Shown: in pieces, positions 9,444 through 18,068 of the stretch
Numbering within the stretch: position 1 is the first letter of the stretch
Layout of the letters: each line of letters opens with the position of its first letter
NCBI GenBank assembly: GCA_963749675.1
Contig: CAVVNT010000013.1
Location: 99,928-163,927 of the forward strand
Length of the DNA: 64,000 nt
Direction of reading: 5' to 3'
From: Roseitranquillus sp963749675
GTDB lineage: Bacteria > Pseudomonadota > Alphaproteobacteria > Rhodobacterales > Rhodobacteraceae
Position numbers and translations under genes: made by a program
The notes under the pieces: generated by a model
Seen by the model: the letters and a program-made list of their open reading frames with translations, nothing else
The model's database searches: none
What the model was told of the DNA's origin: nothing

Positions 9444-11284
9444 GCCGCGTCCGCGTGCTGCCGGCGCGCCTGATCGAGCGCCATGACCGCGCCGATGAGG
9501 CCAGCGTGGGAGAAGCCCTGAGGAAAGTTTCCAAGTTGCGCGCCGGTCGCCGGGTCCAGCTCCTCGGCCATCAGGCCGAGGTCGTTCGCTAGGCCGAAAA
9601 GCTCGGCAATCCGCGCCTCGGCCGCCTCGAGATCGCCGCGTCGGGCGAGGCAGTCGGCGGCCCAGAAACCGCACGCGGTGAACGTCCCCTCGGTCGATCC
9701 CATGCCGTCGACACCGTGGGCATAGCGGCGCATCTGCGCACCGTGGCCGAGCTCGGCGTCCAGCCGCTCGAAGGTCGCGACCATGCGCGGGTCGTCCGCA
9801 GCGACGATGCCGAAGCGCGGCATCAGCGTCAGCGACGCATCGAGCCAGTCGCGCCCGTAGGCGCCGGTGAAGGCTTGCCGGCTCTCGCTCCAGCCGCGCT
9901 CGAGGACGCTCTCGCGGATGCGGTCGCGCTCCTTCTCGTAGGACGCGGTCTTGGCCGCGACGTGGCCCTCCCGGCACAGCGTTACGAAAGCCTCGAGCGC
10001 CGCCCAGCACATCATCTTGGAGTAGGTGTTGTGCACACGCGGCCCCGGCATCTCCCACAGCCCGTCGTCCGGCAGCGACCAGGCGTCGATCACCACGTCC
10101 GCCATGCGCCGCAACCGCCGCTGCTCGCTCGCCCCGAGCCGGCCGCCGTGGTGGCAATAGGCCGCCGCCGCGGTCATCACCGAGCCATAGGCGTCGAGCT
10201 GCAACTGCGTCTGCGCCGCATTGCCCACCAGCACCGGCGCCGAACCGCGATAGCCCTCCAGCGTCTGGACCTGCCGCATGCCGGCATCGGTGCGGCCGTA
10301 GACGCTGTAGAAGGTCTGCAGCCGTGGCGCGGTCAACTGCGTGGCGTGCATCAGCCAACGGAAGAAGGCGCCCGCCTCCTCGATCTGCCCCAGCGACGCG
10401 AATGCGTTGAGGATGAACGACGCATCGCGCAGCCAGCAGAAGCGGTAGTCGTAGTTCCGCCCCGCCCCGATCGCTTCGGGAAGCGAGGTCGTGGGCGCCG
10501 CCAGTACCGCGCCCGACTGGCTGAACGTCAGAAGCCGCAGCGTGATCATGCTGCGCACCACCGCATCGCGGAACGGCCCCGCGTAGGAAATCCGCGCCGC
10601 CATCTCGCGCCACCAGCCGAGCGTCGCGCCAAGCTCTTCGCGACACGCCGCGGCGTCGCTCGCAGGGATGATCCCGGGCCCGTTCCGGGTGAAGGACAGC
10701 ATGATCCGGTGTCCCGCCCCCTCCTCGACCTGCGCAGTCCCTTCGAGCGTCCCGCGCGCGGTCTGCTCGAGCGGTACCGAGGACTGGATCAGCAGGTGGT
10801 CGCGCCCGTCCGCCAGCGTCCAGGCGGTGCGGCCCACCTGCTTCAGCGCCTCGATCCTGCTGCCGTAGTCCGGACGCGGAGACAGGCTGACGGCGACCCG
10901 CGGCGCGCCCTCGACCGCCTCGACCATGCGCAGCACGCGTCGCGAGGGACGCAGCGCATCCGCCCCGCGCAGCGCCATCGGCATCAGGTCGGTGACCTCG
11001 AGCGTTCCCTCCGCGGTCTCGTGCCGGGTCCTCAGCACGGCGCTGTCGCCGAGATAGGCGCGCCGGCTCTCCGCCGGCTCCGCCGGGCCGACGTAGAACC
11101 GCCCTCCCCGCTCGGAATCGAGAAGCGCGCCGAAGATCGAGGGGTCGTCGACGTCCGGCAGGCAGAGCCAGTCGAGCGAGCCGTCCCGCGACACCAGCGC
11201 CGCGGTCAGCGTGTCGCCGATCAACCCGTACTCCGCGATCGGCAGGTACGGCGCGCGGCTCGGCATGATGCCCGATGCGGTCAA
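9440..11284 (-). CDS. Glycoside hydrolase family 15 protein (glucoamylase/trehalase type)
   Basis: A 614-residue enzyme with the bacterial GH15 layout: an N-terminal beta-sandwich opening IAEYGLIGDTLTAALVSRDG and LDWLCLPDVD, then an alpha/alpha barrel with GRNYDYRFCWLRDASFIL. This GRNYDYR-WLRD signature is typical of GH15 glucoamylase- and trehalase-like proteins. The C-terminus has EELDPATGAQLGNFPQGFSH, where the catalytic base region lies. There is no signal peptide, so it probably acts on a cytoplasmic alpha-glucoside such as trehalose. It overlaps the GMC gene and the membrane-protein gene by four bases. Confidence 0.88.
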   Translation of the reverse strand: MTASGIMPSRAPYLPIAEYGLIGDTLTAALVSRDGSLDWLCLPDVDDPSIFGALLDSERGGRFYVGPAEPAESRRAYLGDSAVLRTRHETAEGTLEVTDLMPMALRGADALRPSRRVLRMVEAVEGAPRVAVSLSPRPDYGSRIEALKQVGRTAWTLADGRDHLLIQSSVPLEQTARGTLEGTAQVEEGAGHRIMLSFTRNGPGIIPASDAAACREELGATLGWWREMAARISYAGPFRDAVVRSMITLRLLTFSQSGAVLAAPTTSLPEAIGAGRNYDYRFCWLRDASFILNAFASLGQIEEAGAFFRWLMHATQLTAPRLQTFYSVYGRTDAGMRQVQTLEGYRGSAPVLVGNAAQTQLQLDAYGSVMTAAAAYCHHGGRLGASEQRRLRRMADVVIDAWSLPDDGLWEMPGPRVHNTYSKMMCWAALEAFVTLCREGHVAAKTASYEKERDRIRESVLERGWSESRQAFTGAYGRDWLDASLTLMPRFGIVAADDPRMVATFERLDAELGHGAQMRRYAHGVDGMGSTEGTFTACGFWAADCLARRGDLEAAEARIAELFGLANDLGLMAEELDPATGAQLGNFPQGFSHAGLIGAVMALDQARRQHADAA

Positions 11285-12951
11285 AGTGCGCCCCTTCGGC
11301 CCATCTCGACGATCCGGTCTCCGATCCGCGCCGCGTTGGCGAGGATCGTCATCGCCGGGTTCACGCCGCCGCCCGTCGGCATCAGCGAGCCGTCGCAGAT
11401 CCAGAGGTTGTCGAAGCCCCAGACCCTCCCGTGGCCGTCGGTGACGGACGTCTCGGGCGAGAAGCCCATCCGGCAGCCGCCCATCAGGTGCGCCGTGCTT
11501 TCGGTCTCGAACAGGTCGTGACCGCCCGCCGCCTGCAGCATCCGGCCCATGAAGCGAACGGAGTGCTTCTTCAGCCGCTTGTCGTTCTCGCAGTAGGAGA
11601 ATTCGACGCGCGCGCGCCTCAGGCGCAGTTCGTCAGCGTCGTCCGCGAGCGTCACGCGGTTGTCCGCCTGGGGCATTGTCTCGCCGACGATCTTCAGACC
11701 CGCCATGCGGTTGTACTTCGCCATTCGCTCGCGCAACTCGTTGCCGAAGACACCGGAATTTGTCGCCATCGAGCTCGCGAAGTCCGCTGGCAGCGGCCCC
11801 TGGCTCATGAACGAATAGCCGCCGTCGAAGTCCTTGGAGGGATCGTCGTCGGCGTAGTTCCAGTGCTCGCAGCAAGCCATCGACGGCGGACCCTTGTACC
11901 AGCGGATCTCCTCGTCGAACTCCCCCCAGACGGCGTCGTTGGCGTGCACCATCAGGTAGCGCCCCACCTGGTCGTGATCGTTGCCGAGCCCGTCCGGATG
12001 CTCCGCCGTCGCCGATGCGAGCAGGAGGCGCGGCGTCTCGATCGAGTAGCCCGCCACGACGACGTGCCGCGCGCGCTGGTGCAGCCACTCGCCCCCGCGG
12101 TGATAGGAGACACCGTCGGGCCGTCGGGCCGCATCGGTCGTCACCCGTCCGACCATGGCAAGGTCGCGCACCTCGGCCCCCGCGGCGATCGCTCGCGGCA
12201 CGTAGGTGATAAGCATCGACTGCTTGGCGTTGGTCGAGCAGCCGATCTTGCACATGCCGCGATAGACGCAGGGCGGGCTCTTGCCCTTCGGCGCGGATAC
12301 GGTGCAGAGCGGCGTCGGCGCCCACGCGACGCCGAGCGCCTCGGCGCCGCGGATCAGGATCTCGCCCGCCGCGTTGATCTCGTGCGCGCGGTAGGGGTAG
12401 CGCCCGCGCGGCGGGCCCCACGGATAGCGGATCGGCCCGGAGATGGTCAGCGCTCGCTCGATCTCGGCGTAGTAGTCCCACATCTCGTCCGGATCGACCG
12501 GCCAGTCGGCGCCGTAGCCGAGCCGCGAGCGCGCCTTGAACCAGTCCGGCCGGAACCGCAGCGAAACCATCTGGAAGTGCGTCGTCGAGCCGCCAACCGC
12601 CTGCCCGGAATTGTTCGCGCCGCACTCGATCGCGTCGTCGCCGCCCGAGATCCGCTCGTCCAGCCAATAGAGCTTGTCCTGCTCGCGCTCGTCGCTGGCG
12701 AAGTCGGCAAGCGGCCGCCAGAACGGCCCCGCGTCGAACAGGACCACGCTGTGGCCGGCCTCGGCGAGCTTCGCCGCCAGCACCGAGCCGCCGCAGCCCG
12801 CGCCGACGATGGCGAAGTCCACGGCCTGATCCTCCGGGTACTCGCGCATGGGCACCCAGCCGTCGCGGCTGAAGACGTCCGGCGCGCGGCCCGCTCCGGC
12901 GCGTGGCGCGTCCTCGGCCCCGTGCGAGACAGCTCCTATCGGACGGCTCAT
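11281..12951 (-). CDS. GMC-family FAD-dependent oxidoreductase (glucose/gluconate dehydrogenase type)
   Basis: Flavin-dependent alcohol/sugar dehydrogenase of 556 residues. The FAD-binding motif VDFAIVGAGCGGSVLAAKL begins near residue 44, a cysteine cluster CVYRGMCKIGC lies in the middle (a comparable cluster in FAD glucose dehydrogenases holds an iron-sulfur centre), and the GMC C-terminus NPAMTILANAARIGDRIV is present. No signal peptide is visible. It follows the Gluconate_2-dh3 subunit gene with an ATGA overlap, the usual pairing. The third partner of such enzymes, a multihaem cytochrome c subunit, is absent here. The substrate is unknown. Confidence 0.88.
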   Translation of the reverse strand: MSRPIGAVSHGAEDAPRAGAGRAPDVFSRDGWVPMREYPEDQAVDFAIVGAGCGGSVLAAKLAEAGHSVVLFDAGPFWRPLADFASDEREQDKLYWLDERISGGDDAIECGANNSGQAVGGSTTHFQMVSLRFRPDWFKARSRLGYGADWPVDPDEMWDYYAEIERALTISGPIRYPWGPPRGRYPYRAHEINAAGEILIRGAEALGVAWAPTPLCTVSAPKGKSPPCVYRGMCKIGCSTNAKQSMLITYVPRAIAAGAEVRDLAMVGRVTTDAARRPDGVSYHRGGEWLHQRARHVVVAGYSIETPRLLLASATAEHPDGLGNDHDQVGRYLMVHANDAVWGEFDEEIRWYKGPPSMACCEHWNYADDDPSKDFDGGYSFMSQGPLPADFASSMATNSGVFGNELRERMAKYNRMAGLKIVGETMPQADNRVTLADDADELRLRRARVEFSYCENDKRLKKHSVRFMGRMLQAAGGHDLFETESTAHLMGGCRMGFSPETSVTDGHGRVWGFDNLWICDGSLMPTGGGVNPAMTILANAARIGDRIVEMGRRGAL

Positions 12952-13559
12952 CGCGGCCACTCCCCCTCCGGCGCTTCCCACTCGTCGAGACGGTCGGCAC
13001 CGAGGCGCAGATACCCTCGCGGCGAGGCGGGCCCGCCATAGCCGATCTCACTCTGGCCCTTGGGGTGGGCGTAGTAGACCTCGACGATCTGCTTCAGTGC
13101 GGTATGGCGCAGGAACTTCTGCGGGATCAGCCCATGCCAAGCCTCCTGATGCGTTTCGCCGCCGTCGACGGCCTTCAGCACCGCGTCCTGCGCCCCGCCG
13201 TCGAGGTCAGCGAATCCCCTCCCGTGCCGCGTGCGCGCCTCGGCGTCGAGTGCGGCAAGTCCGCGACGCCAGGCGGTGGGGTTGTCGGGCATGCCGTCGT
13301 AGCGCGTGCCCGTCGGCCGGCCCTCATCGATGGCGGCGTCGATCCAGGGCGCGATCTCCGCCCGCGGCTCCCCTTCCTGCGGGATCACCCGGTCGCAGAG
13401 CGCCTGAAGCGTCGCATACTCCGGCCCCGACAGCGCCCGGCGCGACGGTGGGTCCAGCCGTTGCCGCAGCACCTCCCGAGTCTGGTCGTTGTAGGAGGGG
13501 GTGTCCCACTTCTTCAGGACATCCCAGTCGGGGTAGGGCGTGCGGAATTGTCCGGTCAT
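12948..13559 (-). CDS. Gluconate 2-dehydrogenase subunit 3 family protein
   Basis: A 203-residue protein matching the small (gamma) subunit of flavin-dependent sugar and polyol dehydrogenases, which stabilises the GMC subunit. The characteristic stretch LSGPEYATLQALCDRVIPQ lies near residues 44-62, and the C-terminus has LRHTALKQIVEVYYAHPKGQ. Many homologues carry a twin-arginine signal that exports the whole complex. None is present here, so the complex is probably cytoplasmic or attached to the inner membrane face. It overlaps the GMC gene and the upstream membrane-protein gene by four bases. Confidence 0.84.
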   Translation of the reverse strand: MTGQFRTPYPDWDVLKKWDTPSYNDQTREVLRQRLDPPSRRALSGPEYATLQALCDRVIPQEGEPRAEIAPWIDAAIDEGRPTGTRYDGMPDNPTAWRRGLAALDAEARTRHGRGFADLDGGAQDAVLKAVDGGETHQEAWHGLIPQKFLRHTALKQIVEVYYAHPKGQSEIGYGGPASPRGYLRLGADRLDEWEAPEGEWPR

Positions 13560-14524
13560 GTCCGTCCCTCATGCAGATCGAGAAGGTCGAGCGCGGCAAG
13601 CCCGCTCTGCCCGAGGCCGGTGAAGGCGATCGGCGCGGGTGTCGGCGGCCCCTGCAGCGCCGTCTGGTGCCAGTTCCGCCAGCCACCCATGTTCCGCGCC
13701 ACGCCGAGCACGTGGAACGCGGTTCCGACGAAGCCGAGCGCGTTGACCATGTGCAGCAGCGCCCGCGTCACCCGGCGCCGCCGGCGGTCCGGCCGCACCG
13801 CCTCGGCGGCAAGGCCCGCAGCCGCAAGCGGCGGCAGGCTCACCGGCAGATACATGAACGGATTATGGAACGCGCCGCGGAAATGCAGCAGCGCGACCTC
13901 GGCACACTCGCCTGCGAGTGCCACGGCGGAAACAGCGGCGAGCTCGCGGCCGTGCACCAGGTTGGCCCCCTCCTCCGGCCGCCGCGCCGAATTGCCCATC
14001 GCGTGCGTCACCGCCCCGATCAGGCCTGCCGTCGCCAGTGCGCCGGGCGCCCCCAGCGGCGCGGCGTAGAACAGGTTGTTCCAGCAGAGGCCACCGGGCC
14101 GGCGCGCCACGTTGCGCAGATGGAAGCCGAGCCCGGCCATGCCGGTGACGATCGCTGCTGCATGCACCGCCGGCAGCCCCGCATGCGGCCGCGGCTCGGC
14201 GACATCGGCAGCAAGCGACAGCGAGGCGACGGTCGGCGAGGCGTACATCGGACGGTGATGAAAGCCGCCGCGATAATGTTCGAGCGCGCTGTCCGCGAGA
14301 ACGCTGAAGCTCAGTACCGCGGCGCCGTCACGCGCCCGGCCGAGCGCCCGGCGCCGCGCCTCGTCGGACCGCGACGGGTTGCGCGGAGCGCGAGCCGCCC
14401 GCCCCACCAGTGCCGCCGCCGCGACCGTCAGGCCGACGCCGACGACGACCCGCCCGAGCCCCGTATGTGGCCTGGCGCGCCTCGTCGCGATGGCACGAGA
14501 CGAGTGCGCCTTCTGCGCGTTCAT
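13556..14524 (-). CDS. Predicted membrane protein of unknown function, linked to the GMC genes
   Basis: A 322-residue protein with about five or six hydrophobic segments, beginning near residue 25 (VVVGVGLTVAAAALVG). It has two similar internal units: EHYRGGFHHRPMYASP near residue 82 and LHFRGAFHNPFMYLPV near residue 210, each a histidine-rich HxRGxFHxxxMY segment followed by a hydrophobic helix. This internal duplication with paired histidines could bind a metal or haem, but that is inference. I do not recognise a named family. Both junctions are ATGA overlaps. Confidence 0.68.
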   Translation of the reverse strand: MNAQKAHSSRAIATRRARPHTGLGRVVVGVGLTVAAAALVGRAARAPRNPSRSDEARRRALGRARDGAAVLSFSVLADSALEHYRGGFHHRPMYASPTVASLSLAADVAEPRPHAGLPAVHAAAIVTGMAGLGFHLRNVARRPGGLCWNNLFYAAPLGAPGALATAGLIGAVTHAMGNSARRPEEGANLVHGRELAAVSAVALAGECAEVALLHFRGAFHNPFMYLPVSLPPLAAAGLAAEAVRPDRRRRRVTRALLHMVNALGFVGTAFHVLGVARNMGGWRNWHQTALQGPPTPAPIAFTGLGQSGLAALDLLDLHEGRT

Positions 14525-15531
14525 CGACGCGCTACTCGGCGCGGTGTGTCCGCCGCCACCAGCGTCGCGATACCCGCGGCGACACCGGCCGCAAACAGGA
14601 GGCCGAGACCCACTGCCTCGCGATGCTCGCTCGCCCAGATCGCGGGGGAACGGGCGGAGGCACGGTCGCTAAACCGCCCCCGCGCCGCGTAGTCGCCCGG
14701 CACCGGGTCGAAGAGGTTGTCCGGCCGGTCCTCGGCCGGCTCGTCGGTCATCTGGCCGCCCCATGCCTGGTTCGCCATCATCCGGTCGGTTAGCCCGGGC
14801 GCCAGCTTCGCCCCGACGATCGCCTTGATCGCAGAGGCCCCCAGCCAGTATTCGCGCCGCGGGTTGTGGGCGGCGTGGTGAATCGCGTCGGCGATCACCT
14901 CTGGCTCGAAGATCGGCGGCACCGGCTGGGGACGCCGTGTCATCTTGCTGCGCGCCCAGTCGAATTGCGGGGTATTGACCGCCGGCAGCTGGACCGCCGT
15001 CAGCTCGATTCCGGAGCTGTCATGGATCAGCTCGCAGCGCAGCGAGTCGGTGAAGCCGATTACCGCCGCCTTCGCGGCGCAGTACGCCGATTGCAGCGGG
15101 ATCGAGCGGTAGCCGAGTGCCGAGGCGACCTGAACGATCGTCCCCCGGTCGCGCCGCTGCATCCGCCGCAGCGCCGCCATCGTGCCGTGGACGGTGCCGA
15201 GATACGTCACCTCGGTCACCCGGCGGTATTCCTCCGCCGTCATCTGCGACACCGGCGCAAGCACGGTGACCATCGCGACGTTGATCCAGGTGTCGATGGG
15301 GCCAAGCGCCTGCTCCACCCGGTCGGCGGCCTCCTCCACCGCCGCGGCGTCGGCGACGTCGAGCGGCAGGACCAGCGCTTCGCCGCCTGCGGCGCGCACC
15401 TCCTCGGCCGCCGCTTCGAGGCGGCCTCGGTCCCGCGCGATCAGGCCGATGCGGACGCCGGGGGCGGAGAAGCGGCGAACCGTCGCGCGGCCCACTCCCG
15501 CGCTGGCTCCTGTGATGACGATGACTGGCAT
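14521..15531 (-). CDS. Short-chain dehydrogenase/reductase with C-terminal extension
   Basis: An NAD(P)-dependent SDR of 336 residues. It has the cofactor motif TGASAGVGRATV at the N-terminus, IDTWINVAMV where NNAG usually stands, and the active-site pair YCAAK. About 80 residues follow the normal SDR fold and end in a hydrophobic segment (VGLGLLFAAGVAAGIATLVA), so it may be tail-anchored in the membrane. The ATG at 15531 is preceded by an excellent GGAGGTG ribosome site. It is the first gene of the ten-gene operon, so the operon promoter should lie just upstream. Confidence 0.87.
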   Translation of the reverse strand: MPVIVITGASAGVGRATVRRFSAPGVRIGLIARDRGRLEAAAEEVRAAGGEALVLPLDVADAAAVEEAADRVEQALGPIDTWINVAMVTVLAPVSQMTAEEYRRVTEVTYLGTVHGTMAALRRMQRRDRGTIVQVASALGYRSIPLQSAYCAAKAAVIGFTDSLRCELIHDSSGIELTAVQLPAVNTPQFDWARSKMTRRPQPVPPIFEPEVIADAIHHAAHNPRREYWLGASAIKAIVGAKLAPGLTDRMMANQAWGGQMTDEPAEDRPDNLFDPVPGDYAARGRFSDRASARSPAIWASEHREAVGLGLLFAAGVAAGIATLVAADTPRRVARR

Positions 15532-15821
15532 ACCACCTCCGGCAAGCTCGATGATGGACGACATGTCAATGAGCCGCGACGGGCAGAGGTTCCGCCTGCT
15601 GCTTCGTCGCCAGCCTTGCCCCCCGCGCCGTTTGCCGCGCAGACCCCCGAAACCTGACCGCCCTCCGCGCGTTGTCCACGGACGCTACGAGGATGTGGCG
15701 CGCCAGCGACGCATTCTCGACCGCCCCGACGGCGCCTCTCCGACGACTGCCATCACACCGCGCCGAACTGAACCCGTATCACGCCCGCCGGACGCAGGCG
15801 GGCCCATCAGGACCAGACATC

Positions 15822-18068
15822 GTGAGTTCGCTCAGACAGAATCTCCTCACCCGCCCGATCCACCGCTGGGCCCGCAAGGCGCTGCCGGCGCTCTCGGCGA
15901 CCGAGGCCGAGGCGCTGAACGCCGGCGAGGTCTGGTGGGAGGCCGAATTGTTCTCGGGCAACCCCGACTGGTCGCGCCTGCATGCTATTGCCGAGCCGCG
16001 GCTCAGCGAGGAGGAGCGGGCATTCATCGACGGCCCCTGCGAAAAACTCTGCGCGATGATCGACGACTGGTCGATCAACGAGGTGACGGGCGACCTCTCG
16101 TCCGAGACGTGGGACTTCCTCAAGCGCCACAAGTTCTTCGGCATGATCATCCCTAAGGACAAGGGCGGCTTGGGCTTCTCGGCCTACGCCCATTCCGAGA
16201 TCGTCCGCTACATCTCGACCCGGTCGGTCGCGGCGGCGGTGACGGTGATGGTGCCGAACTCTCTCGGGCCGGGCGAGCTGCTGCTCCAGTTCGGCACCGA
16301 CGCGCAGAAGGACTACTGGCTGCCGCGCCTCTCCGACGGGCGCGAGATCCCCTGCTTCGGCCTGACCAGCGAGGAGGCGGGATCCGACGCCTCCGCCATG
16401 GTCGACGACGGCGTGATCTGCCGCGGCGAGTACCTGGGCGAGGAAGTACTGGGCATCCGCCTCAACTGGTCCAAGCGCTACATCACTCTCGCGCCCGTGG
16501 CGACGGTGCTGGGTCTCGCCTTCAAGCTGCGCGATCCCGACCACCTGCTGAGCGAGAGGGAGGAGCTCGGCATTACCTGCGCCCTCGTGCCGACGAACCT
16601 GCCGGGGGTGGAGACCGGGCGGCGACACGTCCCGTCGGCGACCATGTTCCAGAACGGCCCGACGACCGGACGCGACGTCTTCGTCCCGCTCGACAACATC
16701 ATCGGCGGGCCGGACTATGCCGGGCGCGGTTGGATGATGCTGATGAGCGCGCTGGCCGCCGGGCGCGGGATCTCGCTGCCGTCGATGTCGGCCGCGGCCT
16801 CCGCGCTTTCGGCGCACACGTCTGGCGCCTATTCTCGCATTCGCCAGCAGTTCGGGCTGCCGGTCGGCAAGTTCGGCGGCGTGCAGGAGCTGCTCGGCGG
16901 CCTCGCCGCCAACGCCTACGTGCTCGACGCCGCGCGCCGGCTGACCTGCGCCGGGCTGGACGAGGGGCGGTCGCTGTCGGTGATCTCGGCGATCATGAAG
17001 GCGCACGGCACCTACCGGATGCGCCAGGCGGTCGACGACGCGATGGACATCCATTCCGGCAAGGCGGTGATCGACGGGCCGATGAACTACCTCTCCGCAC
17101 TCTACCGCGCGGTCCCGATCGGCATCACCGTCGAGGGCGCGAACGTGATGACGCGCAACCTCATCATCTTTGGCCAGGGCTCGATCCGCGCGCACCCGCA
17201 TATCCTCGACGAGATGCAGGCGCTCGAGATCGAGGACGACGAAAAGTCTCTCGAGGCGTTCGACCGTGCCTTCTGGGCCCATGTCGGCCACTCGGTCAGG
17301 ACCGTCGGCCGCGCCGTCGTGCGCGCCTGGTCGGGCAGCCGCCTCGCGCCCGCACCGAATGCCGGCGCCGCGACGCCGATCTACCGCGAGATGTCCCGCT
17401 GGGCCGCTGCCTTCGCCTTCACCGCCGACGCGCTGTTCCTGAGCCTCGGCGGCGATCTGAAGCGGCGCGAGATGATCTCCGCCCGCATGGGCGACGTTCT
17501 GTCAGAGCTCTATTTCCTCTCCGCCGCCTGCAAGCGGTGGGAGGCGGAGGGGCGGCAGAAAGCCGACCTGCCGCTCCTCCAGTATGCCGCCGCGGAATCC
17601 TTCGGGCGCATCCGCATTGCGCTCGGCCGTGTGACCCGCAACCTACCGTCGCGCTGGATGGCGGCGATCCTGCGTGTGGCGATCCTGCCGGGCGGTGCCG
17701 CTCAGGGCCCGGACGACCGCCTCGTCGCCGCCTGCAGCGACCTGCTCTACGACGCTTCGCCGGCGCGCGACCGCATCCTTGGCCGCGTCTATGGCGGATG
17801 CGAGCGCGACGGCATCCGTCTGCTCGACGACGCCTTCCGCCAGGTAACCGACGTCGAGCCCATCGCCGCCCGCCTGCGACGGAAGCGTCTGACGCCGGAG
17901 GCGGCGGTGGCCGAGGGCGTCATCACCGGCGACGAGCGCGCACGCCTGGTCGCCGCGGACGAGGCGGTGCGCCGGGTCGTCGCCGTCGACGACTTCACTC
18001 CGGACCAGATCGCGGCGATGTACCCCGGCAACCCCGCCGCGCAGCGCCCGCAGGAGGCCGCGGAATGA
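15822..18068 (+). CDS. fadE: Acyl-CoA dehydrogenase, FadE family
   Basis: First step of fatty acid beta-oxidation: oxidation of acyl-CoA to trans-2-enoyl-CoA with FAD. The 748-residue protein matches E. coli FadE along its length: RKALPALSATEAEALNAG, HKFFGMIIPKDKGGLGFSAY, TSEEAGSDASAM, RHVPSATMFQNGPTTGRDVF and ITVEGANVMTRN. It lacks FadE's N-terminal membrane segment, so it is probably soluble or peripheral. I chose the GTG at 15822, nine bases after AGGA; an upstream in-frame ATG at 15672 adds 50 residues unlike the family. Its TGA overlaps the thiolase ATG. Confidence 0.92.
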   Translation: MSSLRQNLLTRPIHRWARKALPALSATEAEALNAGEVWWEAELFSGNPDWSRLHAIAEPRLSEEERAFIDGPCEKLCAMIDDWSINEVTGDLSSETWDFLKRHKFFGMIIPKDKGGLGFSAYAHSEIVRYISTRSVAAAVTVMVPNSLGPGELLLQFGTDAQKDYWLPRLSDGREIPCFGLTSEEAGSDASAMVDDGVICRGEYLGEEVLGIRLNWSKRYITLAPVATVLGLAFKLRDPDHLLSEREELGITCALVPTNLPGVETGRRHVPSATMFQNGPTTGRDVFVPLDNIIGGPDYAGRGWMMLMSALAAGRGISLPSMSAAASALSAHTSGAYSRIRQQFGLPVGKFGGVQELLGGLAANAYVLDAARRLTCAGLDEGRSLSVISAIMKAHGTYRMRQAVDDAMDIHSGKAVIDGPMNYLSALYRAVPIGITVEGANVMTRNLIIFGQGSIRAHPHILDEMQALEIEDDEKSLEAFDRAFWAHVGHSVRTVGRAVVRAWSGSRLAPAPNAGAATPIYREMSRWAAAFAFTADALFLSLGGDLKRREMISARMGDVLSELYFLSAACKRWEAEGRQKADLPLLQYAAAESFGRIRIALGRVTRNLPSRWMAAILRVAILPGGAAQGPDDRLVAACSDLLYDASPARDRILGRVYGGCERDGIRLLDDAFRQVTDVEPIAARLRRKRLTPEAAVAEGVITGDERARLVAADEAVRRVVAVDDFTPDQIAAMYPGNPAAQRPQEAAE

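Noticed and set aside
15672..15821. ATG start for fadE at 15672
   Set aside because: The extra 50 residues do not resemble FadE and lack a membrane segment. The GTG at 15822 has AGGA nine bases upstream and matches the family start.
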